From contig NW_022881614.1 in the NCBI RefSeq assembly GCF_003369915.1, positions 19,260,336 through 19,324,335 on the forward strand: a stretch of DNA of 64,000 bases, read 5' to 3'. The position numbers and the translations under genes were made by a program. The notes below the pieces were generated by a model. It saw nothing but the letters and a program-made list of their open reading frames with translations. It had not been told where the DNA came from and did no database searches. This document shows, one piece after another, positions 11,132-21,201 of the stretch (positions are counted from its first letter, which is position 1; each line of letters opens with the position of its first letter). This DNA comes from Drosophila miranda (taxonomy: Eukaryota > Arthropoda > Insecta > Diptera > Drosophilidae).

Positions 11132-11783
11132 GTAAGCCGGTTAGACATTTGTTGCGCCCTTTCAAACGCCAAGACGGAAGCATTTAAAAGCCTATAGAGT
11201 CCATACCATTGGCCTCAAAAGTTCTATCTCTTAATCAGCAAAGCAATCTGCTTTTGCTTAACCATTTACGAGTAACTCGGTAGGGAAATTATATCAAAAT
11301 CAACGTGCTAGAGCTTAATGTGGCATGAGAACAATATACCTGTAAAGTGTACATATACTCCTCTTAAGCTTCGGCTTCCCCGATTCCAACCTTTCTTCCA
11401 TGTTTGCGTATATTTTTAGCGGTCTCACACCCTTTTTACAAGTTCAGTCTGTCTTACTCTCGGACCCCGGGCACCGGGGTTGGCCTGGCCTGGCCCACTT
11501 TGAGGTTAATAACATCTCGGGTCTGGGTCTGAGGCCATGTACGATTAATTCGTATATAGTCGCTGCCGGTGGCCCTGTCCCAGTCCCTGGCCCTGGCCCT
11601 GCATTATACGCGGAAGTACGTACCTCAACTCAAATGACAAACACAAGTTTGTGTGAAAAGAAATTGTTACAAGGTCAATAGTTTAAGCGAACGAAGCGAA
11701 CGTTGGGAGGAATATTTACGTGTCCATTTACAAGCGTTCCCCCCTTTCCCGATCCAGCACCTAGTTCCCCTAGACATTATATT
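11132..11783. other. Non-coding, no feature recognised
   Basis: Between the candidate donor at 11132 and the first DINE-1-like element. A CCCTGGCCCTGGCCCTG run lies near 11585. No coding motif. Confidence 0.4.
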
Positions 11784-12248
11784 TATACCCGATACTCAAA
11801 ATGAGTATTGGGGTATATTAGATTTTTGGTAAAAGTGGATGTGTGTAACGTCCAAAAGGAATCGTTTCCGACCCCATAAAGTATATATATTCTTGATCAG
11901 CATCAATAGCCGAGTCGATTGAGCCATGTCTGTCTGTCCGTCTGTCCGTCCGTCCGTCTGTCCGTCTGTCCGTCCCCTTCAGCGCCTAGTGCTCAAAGAC
12001 TATAAGAGCGAGAGCAACGATGTTTTGGATCCAGACTTCTGTGATATGTCACTGCTACAAGAATATTTTAAAACTTTGCCCCGCCCACTTCCGCCCCCAC
12101 AAAGGGCGAAAATCTGTGGCATCCACAATTTCGACGATACGAGAAAACTAAAAACGCAGAATCGTAGAAGATGACTATATCTTCTAGAGTGCAAAATCTG
12201 AACCAGATCGTATAATTATTATAGCCAGAGTCAAGAAAACAATTTCAT
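11784..12248 (+). mobile_element. DINE-1/SGM-like element, 5' half (copy 1)
   Basis: It starts TATACCCGATACTCAAAATG, which folds with the following GAGTATTGGGGTATA into the 5' inverted-repeat end typical of Drosophila DINE-1 (INE-1) elements, non-autonomous Helentron relatives. A GTCT/GTCC microsatellite-like tract follows at about 11931-11975. The copy stops at ...CAATTTCAT where the next copy begins, so only the 5' half is present. Confidence 0.85.
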
Positions 12249-13968
12249 TATACCCGATACTCAAAATCAGTATTGGGGTATATTAGATTTGTGGTAAAAG
12301 TGGATGTGTGTAACGTCCAAAAGGAATCGTTTCCGACCCCATAAAGTATATATATTCTTCATCAGCATCAATAGCCGAGTCGATTGAGCCATGTCTGTCT
12401 GTCCGTCTGTCCGTCTGTCCGTCCCCTTCAGCGCCTAGTGCTCAAAGACTATAAGAGCGAGAGCAACGATGTTTTGGATCCAGACTTCTGTGATATGTCA
12501 CTGCTACAAGAATATTTTAAAACTTTGCCCCGCCCACTTCCGCCCCCACAAAGAGCGAAAATCTGTGGCATCCACAATTTCGACGATACGAGAAAACTAA
12601 AAACGCAGAATCGTAGAAGCTGACTATATCTTCTAGAGTGCAAAATCTGAACCAGATCGTATAATTATTATAGCCAGAATCAAGAAAACAATTTAATTTT
12701 TTCTCGCCCTGTCTCTCTCTAACACACACGTAGCATAGCCGGCTTTGCTTAGAGTAAAACATTAGCGCCTAGATCTCAGAGACTACAAAAGCTAGAGCAA
12801 CCAAATTTGGTATCCACACTCCTAATATATCGGACCGAGACGAGTTTGTTTTAAAATTTCGCCACACCCCCTTCCGCCCCCGCAAAGGATGAAAATCTGG
12901 GGATATTCACAAATCTCAGAGACTATTAAGGCTAGAGTAACCAAATTTGGTATCCGCACTCCTGTTAGATCTCACTATAAAACGTATATCTCAAAATTTC
13001 GCCCCACCCCCTTCCGCCCCCACAAAGAACGAAAATCTGTTGCATCCACAATATTGAGGATACGAGAAAACTAAAAACGCAGAATCATAGATAATGATCA
13101 TATATATCAGATTGCTGAATCTGGATCAGATCAGATCATTTTTATAGCCAAAAGGAACAAATCAATTTGCACTGGCTACGCAGCGCCCGACGTCACGCTC
13201 AGACTGATTTTCTGTCTCTCTCGCACGCACTCCTTGTCGTGTCGTTTAATATTAGCGGCGTCTAATCTGAACCAGATCGTATAATTATTATAGCCAGAAT
13301 CAAGAAAACAATTTAATTTTTTCTCGCCCTGTCTCTCTCTAACACACACGTAGCATAGCCGGCTTTGCTTAGAGTAAAACATTAGCGCCTAGATCTCAGA
13401 GACTACAAAAGCTAGAGCAACCAAATTTGGTATCCACACTCCTAATCTATCGGACCGAGACGAGTTTGTTTTAAAATTTCGCCACACCCCCTTCCGCCCC
13501 CGCAAAGGATGAAAATCTGGGGATATTCACAAATCTCAGAGACTATTAAGGCTAGAGTAACCAAATTTGGTATCCGCACTCCTGTTAGATCTCACTATAA
13601 AACGTTTATCTCAAAATTTCGCCCACCCCTTTCCGCCCCCACAAAAGACGAAAATCTGTTGCATCCACAATATTGAGGATACGAGCAAACTAAAAACGCA
13701 GAATCATAGATAATGATCATATATATCAGATTGCTGAATCTGGATCAGATCAGATCATTTTTATAGCCAAAAGGAACAAATCAATTTGCACTGGCTACGC
13801 AGCGCCCGACGTCACGCTCAGACTGATTTTCTGTCTCTCTCGCACGCACTCCTTGTCGTGTCGTTTAATTTTAGCGGCGTCTGCCGGAGGAGAGCCATAC
13901 TGACTTAGTATCGGGTATAACTGTAGAGTTGCGGTCTCCGCAGCAACTCACAACGTTCCCCCTCGTTT
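12249..13968 (+). mobile_element. DINE-1/SGM-like element, full ends, internal duplication (copy 2)
   Basis: It has the same 5' end as copy 1 and a 3' end at 13928-13968 with an imperfect hairpin (GTTGCGGTCTCCGCAGCAAC) followed by CACAACGTTCCCCCTCGTTT. Its body contains a 620-bp direct duplication (12646-13265 and 13266-13885). It encodes nothing; the open frames reflect simple repeats. Head-to-tail joining to copy 1 suggests a tandem product. Confidence 0.85.
12646..13885 (+). repeat. 620-bp tandem duplication inside DINE copy 2
   Basis: The stretch beginning TCTGAACCAGATCGTATAAT at 12646 recurs at 13266 with only a few differences (for example AATATAT versus AATCTAT, ATATTAGCGG versus ATTTTAGCGG). 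The offset is 620 bp. Confidence 0.8.
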
Positions 13969-14736
13969 GTTCTCTTTTTGATTGTAAAAATTCAGACGTG
14001 TTCATTTTTATTAGCGCATATTTGGTTGTAGTTGAAGTTGCCGACATGTCTCTGTGTGTGTGTTTGTGTGGGTGTGCGAGTCAAGATTCACTGGCGGTGA
14101 TTTCCGGTTCCGTTATTTAAATCTGTAATGGGTGTTCCACCACCACCACCACCACCACCACCACCAGCACCATTCATTCAATTTACACTCATTGATCACA
14201 TCAGGTTCGTGGTGCGTGGGAAAGCATTGCTCTACCATTGATCGTTCTATTAAAGCAGAGCAGGTCGTAGTATAAGAGATGGGAAGCGAAGCGAAGCCCA
14301 CATTTCCTGTGGGAAATATGTACTCTTATATGCATTTCTTTCGTAGCATCGTAGCATGACCTATCCCTCTAAAAACTTCCTGGAAAACTCATAAATACAG
14401 TCATTATATTTCTCAATCAAATTTCTTGTTGCATACCATTCGGAGCGTGGAATAGTTTGGATAGGAACTTTCCTAACCGGTTACGGAAGATATGAATATA
14501 TCTGTCTGCCTTTCCACTCTACTACCATACAGCTTACACTCACAAAGAGTATTAAATAGATCGTTGCATGTCTGCGACCTGTCGAGCAACTTGTATAACA
14601 GCATTACCATATCGGGAACTACCATCATAATAAGTAATTCATTCATTTGAAAGGGCATATACATATGGGGAGAAAAACATCCCAGCCTGAGGAATCCCTT
14701 CAGACGAGTGCATACTACCTATATTTGATCCATTCA
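13969..14736. other. Non-coding between DINE and LINE
   Basis: Holds a (CCA)10 microsatellite at 14137-14166. No gene recognised. Confidence 0.4.
14137..14166 (+). repeat. (CCA)10 microsatellite
   Basis: Ten uninterrupted CCA units, read directly. Confidence 0.95.
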
Positions 14737-14749
14737 TCGGTTGCCTTTA
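14737..14749 (+). repeat. LINE target-site duplication, copy at the LINE 3' end
   Basis: TCGGTTGCCTTTA is found here and again at 21189-21201, exactly flanking the minus-strand LINE. A 13-bp direct repeat is typical of target-primed reverse transcription. Confidence 0.85.
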
Positions 14750-14766
14750 GGTTAGGTTAGGTTAGG
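14747..14766 (-). repeat. Pentameric 3' tail of the LINE, (TTAGG)4 on the plus strand
   Basis: Four TTAGG units (CCTAA on the element strand) form its 3' terminus, the first overlapping the target-site duplication. I- and LOA-type elements often end in short tandem repeats instead of poly(A). Confidence 0.8.
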
Positions 14767-14871
14767 TAGAGACGGCCGCCAAGCTCGCTCGGAGCCCAGC
14801 ACACTTAGGCCGGTTTCGACCCGTTGTGATACCGCTTGGGATCATTCCCTCCCTGCAGATGAGACTTCATG

Positions 14872-17800
14872 TCAACAGTTGTCCCATCCAGATGCCCTTA
14901 TAAAGTTGACGATCTTTCTGGGACATAGCGTGGACATCTCCGAGATGTCGTTCAGAAAGGCAGAGCCCAAGTGATGCAGCCTCCTTCTGCTGAGAGCTGG
15001 ACAGGAACAGAACAGGTGTTCCACTGTTTCCTCTTCGTCCTCGTCTCTGCAGCTGCGGCAGAAATCATTGTATGGGGCACCCAGCCTGTTTGCGTGGGTG
15101 CCTACTAGCCAGTGTCCTGTGAGGGAACGTATGACTGCGCTGCACCTTTCCCTGCCTAGTTTGCAGAGCTCTGAGGTGCGCTTCTTATCTATGGTCGGCC
15201 ATGTTTGCCGAGCTGTGCGACAACGTGGCCCTATTTGCCACTTGTTGTCTATCAGTCGCGTGTACTGCTCCTTTATGATGAGCTTGCAGGTGGCCATAGG
15301 CATACAAATATCCTCCTTATCTTGGAGAAGGGGGGTTGTAGTGCCAGATCTGGCCAGCTCGTCCGCTATGCAGTTGCCCTCGATATCCCGGTGGCCCGGG
15401 ACCCATATAAGGCTGATAGCAAATTGCTGAGCCATCTCGTGAAGAGATCTGCGGCACTTCGCCACAGTAGCCGAGTTCGAGGAGATCGCGTTAAGTGACC
15501 TGATCGCAGCTTGGCTGTCGCTGTAGATGTTTAGATTGGTTGCCGTGGTGGTAACCGTGTGAAGGCAGTACAGAGCCTCCCTGATTGCTGTAACTTCCGC
15601 TTGGAAGACGCTACAGTGATCCGGAAGGCAATCGCCTTATGTTAAGTTGTTCAGAGTAGATTCCTCCTCCAACCCTGCCGTCCAGTTTTGAGCCATCCGT
15701 GAAGATGCTTATGGCCCCGTCTGGGCCGGGGAGTCCCTCGAGCCAATCGTCTCTATGAGGAACTTGATAGTCCGTTCTTGCTGGGACCATGTTGTTATAC
15801 CCGATACTCAAAATGAGTATTGGGGTATATTAGATTTGTGGTAAAAGTGGATGTGTGTAACGTCCAAAAGGAATCGTTTCCGACCCCATAAAGTATATAT
15901 ATTCTTGATCAGCATCAATAGCCGAGTCGATTGAGACATGTCTGTCTGTCCGTCTGTCCGTCCCCTTCAGCGCCTAGTGCTCAAAGACTATAAGAGCTAG
16001 AGCAACGATGTTTTGGATCCAGACTTCTGTGATATGTCACTGCTACAAAAATATTTCAAAACTTCGCCCCGCCCACTTCCGCCCCCACAAAGGACGAAAA
16101 TCTGTGGCAAAAACGTAGAATTGTAGAGAATGACCATATCTTTAAGACTGCGGAATCTGAATTGGATCGTATTTTTATTATAGCCAGCATCAAGAAAACA
16201 ATTTCATTTGTCTGTCTGTCTCTCTCTAACACACACGTAGCATAGGCGGCTTTGCTTAGAGTAAAACATTAGCGCCTAGATCTCAGAGACTACAAAAGCT
16301 AGAGCAACCAAATTTGGTATCCACACTCCTAATATATCGGACCGAGACGAGTTTGTTTCTGGGATATTCAAAAATCTCAGAGACTATTAAGGCTAGAGTA
16401 ACCAAATTTGGTATCCGCACTCCTGTTAGATCTTACCATAAAACGTGTATCTCAAAATTTCGCCCCACCCCCTTCCGCCCACACAAAGGACGAAAATCTG
16501 TTGCATCCACAATATTGCACATTCGAGAAAACTAAAAACGCAGAATCATAGATAATGACCATATCTATCAGATTGCTGAATCTGGATCAGATCAGATTAT
16601 TTTTATAGCCAATAGGAACAAATCAATTTGCAGTGGCTACGCAGCGCCCGACGTCACGCTCAGACTGATTTTCTGTCTCTCTCGCACGCACTCTTTGTCG
16701 TGTCGTTTAATATTAGCGGCGTCTGCCGGAGGAGAGCCATACTGACTTAGTATCGGGTATAACCGTAGAGTTGCGGTGTCCGCAGCAACTCACAACGTTC
16801 CCCCTCGTTTTTATTTAGTATAGATGAGTGACCTATGTTCTGGGGTACCCATTGTTCAGAGTCCCTAAGACGTATTGCTGCCATTTCTGCCTGCTCCTTT
16901 CCTGCAAAGTCAAAGCTCTGAAGGCATAACATGGCGTTTAGCGCATCATTTGGTGTAGTTCGAAGAGCTCCTCTGATGCAGAGGGCGGCTGTTCGCTGAA
17001 CCTTGCCCAGCTGATTGGTGATTGTCCTTTTTGTTAGGGCAGGCCAGCAGACAGTAACTCCGTAGAGTATTATAGGTCTGACTATTGCCAGATATATCCA
17101 TCGGACTATGCTTGGGTTCATGCCCCACTTTAGGCCGATAGCTTTTTTGCAAGTATAGAGTGCTGTCGTTGCCTTCCTCACTCTATCCTTGACATTCAGG
17201 TTCCAGCTAAGCTTTTTGTCAATTACCAACCCTAAGTAACTGGCACTGTCGCTGAAGGAGAGCCTGTATCCGTTTAGTGTTGGGGGGTTGAGGGGCGGGA
17301 CGTTGTATTTTTTTGTGAATAACACGAGTTCCGTTTTCGAGGGATTTAGTCCCAATCCGCGCGATTGTGTCCATTCGGACAATCGAGCAAGCTTTGCGGT
17401 CATTAGGTCGCATAGTGTTTGGGGGTATTTCCCCGCAAAGATAATTGCAACGTCATCCGCGTATGCCACTACTTTACAGCCCCCCTCTTCCAGGTCGCAT
17501 AGAATCTTATTGACTGCAATGTTCCATAGAAGAGGAGACAGAACTCCCCCTTGCGGGGTTCCTCTGTTGACATACCTTGACTGGGTGGACGATCCCATCG
17601 ATGATGTCACCGTCCTGCGTATGAGCAATTGATCAATGAGCATCACCAAGTGACGGTCCACCCCCAGGTCAGTCAGGGCTTCTGTAATGGCGCCCGGTGT
17701 GACGTTGTTGAAGGCTCCCTCGATATCGAGAAAAGCTATTAGTGAGTATTCTTTGAGATGCAGGGATTTTTCTACACTCGAGATCACTTCGTGAAGTGCC

Positions 17801-19384
17801 GTTTCCGTGGATTTTCCTTTCCGGTAGGCATGCTGCGCACTTGAGTACAGCTGGGGACTTATGGTAGTCCGTAATTGTAACCCGATAAGTCTCTCAAAGG
17901 AAAGACGATAAACTGATTGGTCTAAAGTCTTTCGGGGTTGAGTGTGAGGCTTTGCCTGCTTTAGGGATGAAAACTATCCTAGCCTTAAGCCACGATTGCG
18001 GTATTGTACATACCGCCAGTATCTTCCTGAAGATACTATGTAGCCAGTTGATGGCCGTCTCCCCGGCCTTCTGAAGTTGGGCCGGGATTACCTGGTCCGG
18101 GCCTGGCGATTTAAACGGGTTGAAGCTGTTTACTGCCCAACTTATGTTCCGTTTTGTAAGGATATGGTCCATCGATTCTACCGATCCCTCTCCTGGGAGG
18201 TGTGACGGCTCGGTGGATGTGCATCCGGGGAAATGCGTGTCGAGCAGAATGTGTAGGGACTCCTCACTAGAGTTGGTCCACGTGCCATCATTCTTTTTGA
18301 GGTAACCTACAGAGGGGGTAGTTTTTGAGACAACTTTCCGGAGTCTTGCGGCCTCCGAAGTTTCCTCGATTTCGGAGCAATATTTTTGCCAGGAGGCTCT
18401 TTTAGCCTTCCTCGTTTCCTTTTTGTATAGTGCTAGACTGGTTTTATAGTCTGCCCAGTGAGTATCCTCCTTAGTTCTTGTGGCTCTATTGAATAGAGTC
18501 CTACAAGTTCTACGAAGGGTGTCTAGTTGCTTAGACCACCAGGGAGTTTTCTTCTTCCCCCTTGGTCTGGTAGAAGGGCATGCTGCCTTGAAGGCTTTGT
18601 TGCACGCATCCGTAAACCTGTTCACAAGACGGTTTAGGTTGTCTTCAGTGTTCGGGCAATTAGCTCCTCCAGGGTTGTGTTATATTTTTCCCAGTTGGCT
18701 TTTCTGGGGTTGATATAGTCGGTTGGTTTGGGAATATCGAAGGATAATATCGCCTCGATATACCTGTGGTCCGAGAAGGAGTGGTCTCCTAGGACTCTCC
18801 AGCTCTTGATTGTGTCCAGCAGTTTGCTTGACACTAGCGTGAGGTCAATGACCTCCTGCCGATTTTTAATTATAAATGTGGGGTCGTTACCCCGATTGCA
18901 TATGAATAAATTTGAGTTCAGGATGAAGCTGAACAGTGACTCACCCCTTACATTCGTGTCCGTGCTCCCCCATTGGGTGTGGTGGGCGTTGGCATCGCAA
19001 CCTATAAGTAGGTCTTTGTCCTTCCTTTCGCTGTCGCTGGCTATTTTGCGAACAAGGTCGTTCGGAGGATCATCCTCCTCGTGGGCCATATAGGACGCCA
19101 CCAGCCTGAGATGATTCCCTTTTAGTTCTAGGCTTACCGCCGTGTTATCGCCATCGCTATAATTATGGAGCAGAAAGATATTTAGGTGCTTTCTAGCAAG
19201 TATGCAGGTACTGATTTTACCTTCATTTTGGGATACAATGATCTTGTATTCCCTCGTCCCCAATCCACAGACCTTGCCTCCTACCACCCAAGGCTCCTGG
19301 ATCAGGACTACGTCGGCTCCGCTTGCGTCTAGGCGGAGTATGAGAGCAGCCGATGCTGCTTTACAGTGGTGGAGATTTATTTAA
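14872..19384 (-). pseudogene. LINE ORF2: endonuclease, reverse transcriptase, RNase H
   Basis: The frame opens just inside the ORF1 end with an INLHHCK start typical of insect LINE endonucleases, but no ATG is there (ATA instead). Endonuclease motifs CDANAHHTQWG and FSDHRY lie between 19287 and 18634. The RT region spans about 18625-16900 with LDIEGAFN, GTPQGGVLSP and AYADD. RNase H (FTDGS, then YSDS and GHRDIEGN) and a Cys-rich finger (CRSC...EHLFCSC) end at stop 14872. Frame breaks occur near 18630, 17895 and 15615, and a DINE splits the RT and RNase H parts at 15796-16810. It is not functional as written. Confidence 0.85.
15796..16810 (+). mobile_element. DINE-1/SGM-like element nested in the LINE (copy 3)
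   Basis: Complete 5' end (TATACCCGATACTCAAAATG), a shortened GTCC tract and 3' hairpin with ...ACGTTCCCCCTCGTTT. It interrupts LINE ORF2 in the opposite orientation to the LINE, so it inserted later. Confidence 0.87.
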
Positions 19385-20551
19385 AGGATCCTTAGGACCA
19401 TCTTCAAGATTCTCCACCACCGTGATGTCCGCGTCCGAGTCATCTGAGACTCTCTCTCGGCACATTGACTCAAAGTCGAGCATCAGCTCTGTCTCTGAGG
19501 AGAAGCCTTCCTGGTCTGGCTCCAGCTCGTCGTCAGGCGCTTCGATCTCCGCAGCGACATCCTGCACGTCTGGGTTGACGACAGGAAGCGCCGCGGCCGC
19601 CGCGTCCGATTTGTACACCTTGATGGTGACCGAGCTGAAGCCGAAGTTTAGCTCTCCTTTTGCTGCCTCTATCGGGGCCAGCGACTCTTTATTGAGAACG
19701 AGCACTGCCTGGTTAGTCGGCCCTTGTGTCGTCTCAACCTTGGCTACCTTCCAATCTGAAGTTGGTAGTCCTGGGTTGCATCTCTGCAGCATCTTGAGGA
19801 TGCGTTCTGGCTCCTTAAAGGTAGCCGGCACCCAAATTCTGGCCCTCGGTCTGCTGGGCACCTCGCTCCAGTCGACTGCGACGAGTTTCGCCCCAGAATA
19901 GACCTCGCCGACCTGCGCTACCGCCGCTTTATAAAGCTTTACAGAGCGCTTGTCTTCGCGGGCAATTATCTTAACATTGCCCTGGAACCACCCCATGTCC
20001 TTGCAGACTGGCGGAGGTCCAGGGTCTTTGTCGAGGAGTTCGAAGCAGCGGTCGGCCAGTGCCGCTTCCACCCACTTCCACTGACTCCTTGGGATTCTAC
20101 CCTCTGCGCTGCCTCTGTCGAGGACACCAATCCTCTCCTTGGCAATCTGCGCAAAGGAGACATTTGGCAGCACTCTGGAGCGCTTTGCTACCGGTCCCGG
20201 TGTCTCCTGCGAGCGCTGCCTCTTGGCTTGGGGAGCCACCTTTTTCTGTTCTAAGGTGAACTCCGGGAGCACGGCCGAAGCCCATTCCACCTTCTTCAGC
20301 CAGTCGGCTGATGGGCTGGCTTCACTGCTGGCGTGTTGCCGACGTAGTATGTGCCCTGCACTCCTCTTTTCGGCATATGTGTATCGTCTGGCTTGGGCGC
20401 TTGTCGACGGCAAGTCAACCCCCTCCGCTTTACCAGAAGGTCGGGCAGCCGCAATATTGCTTAGCTTTCCTTCCAAGGTGTCAGCTTCGGGAGTTACCTT
20501 GCCACCCACACCGGATTCGGGATGGGACCCCCTTTGGGTTCGCACAGGCAC
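19361..20551 (-). CDS. LINE ORF1 (Gag-like, DUF4780-type)
   Basis: This is a 396-residue open frame. The N-terminal third is basic and Pro/Ala/Ser-rich. The middle (about residues 145-330) matches the pattern I know from insect LINE ORF1 proteins of the DUF4780 type: W.WVEAALADRCFELLD, then paired beta/alpha segments ending FGFSSVTIKVYKSD, presumably RRM-like nucleic-acid binding. The C-terminal 60 residues are acidic. No CCHC knuckles are seen. The protein would package element RNA. It is the only uninterrupted frame of the element. The start at 20551 is the first ATG; a few codons of uncertainty remain. Confidence 0.8.
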   Translation of the reverse strand: MPVRTQRGSHPESGVGGKVTPEADTLEGKLSNIAAARPSGKAEGVDLPSTSAQARRYTYAEKRSAGHILRRQHASSEASPSADWLKKVEWASAVLPEFTLEQKKVAPQAKRQRSQETPGPVAKRSRVLPNVSFAQIAKERIGVLDRGSAEGRIPRSQWKWVEAALADRCFELLDKDPGPPPVCKDMGWFQGNVKIIAREDKRSVKLYKAAVAQVGEVYSGAKLVAVDWSEVPSRPRARIWVPATFKEPERILKMLQRCNPGLPTSDWKVAKVETTQGPTNQAVLVLNKESLAPIEAAKGELNFGFSSVTIKVYKSDAAAAALPVVNPDVQDVAAEIEAPDDELEPDQEGFSSETELMLDFESMCRERVSDDSDADITVVENLEDGPKDPLNKSPPL

Positions 20552-21188
20552 CTTCCACCTTGCAGGTATTCCCTACTATAGAGCCGGCTGGGCCAGGCCT
20601 TTGGGCCGCTGCCTTTCCGAGCTTGGGATTGCTCCCAGTTGGCATTTGGGGAGCGCCGCACTCATTTGTTTTTTTGTTTGTTTTTTGGTTTTTGTTCTTG
20701 TTATACATCCTGTTCCCACGAGATGCAGAGAAAGGGAAAGGTCAGCCCGGGCAGAGATCCACGTTGCCCGGGTAAGGCATCATTAGAACAGGGGGCTGCC
20801 AAGTCCCTGAGCCCTCCGTTAGCGACTGGGCTAGTTTTTATACCGGGCCCCCAGCCAGGCTGACTCTCGGCACGGGTCGAGGAACACAATTAGGCCGGCC
20901 CGGTGTGAGGTGGGTGTGGGGGTTGGGATGTGGGTAGTTATTGTGTATGGATGGGAGTGTGTGAGCTACTTATTGAGGCGGCACCACAAGCGCATCGTCA
21001 GTGCTGCTACCTAGCTAACACCCGCTGGCTGTCCGGGACTGCTTATTTCGGTACTCTCCCGTGAGGGATGCCCGCTTATTCGCAGCTGACCTACCGAGGT
21101 AGGCCGTTCGCTATCCGCAACCCGCGACCCGTCCGGTGGCCTTAGCTAGGCCCCCTTTGAGCTACCTCACGAGCTCATCAGACCAGAA
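20552..21188 (-). other. LINE 5' UTR / internal promoter region
   Basis: GC-rich leader between the right target-site duplication and ORF1. It should contain the internal promoter by analogy with other LINEs; no motif called. Confidence 0.55.
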
Positions 21189-21201
21189 TCGGTTGCCTTT
21201 A
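21189..21201 (+). repeat. LINE target-site duplication, copy at the LINE 5' end
   Basis: TCGGTTGCCTTTA, identical to 14737-14749. Confidence 0.85.

Larger units (their letters stand above)
14750..21188 (-). mobile_element. Near full-length LOA/R1-like non-LTR retrotransposon, interrupted by a DINE
   Basis: Reading the minus strand from 21188 there is about 640 bp of 5' UTR. ORF1 (20551-19361) and ORF2 (about 19384-14872) follow, then a 122-bp 3' UTR ending in CCTAA pentamers. ORF2 carries apurinic-type endonuclease, reverse transcriptase (YADD), RNase H (FTDGS) and a C-terminal CCHC-type finger. This combination is seen in LOA- and I-clade elements. Matching 13-bp target-site duplications bound it, so it is a complete insertion of about 5.4 kb once the nested DINE (15796-16810) is removed. 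ORF2 has several frame breaks; ORF1 is open. Confidence 0.88.

Noticed and set aside
11926-12174. Repeated frames beginning MSVCPSVRPSVCPS in several places
   Set aside because: They come from the GTCT/GTCC tract and body of DINE-1-like elements, recur in each copy and differ by frame; not genes.
14747-14766. TTAGG run as a telomere remnant
   Set aside because: It is exactly at the LINE 3' end beside the target-site duplication, so it is the element's tail.
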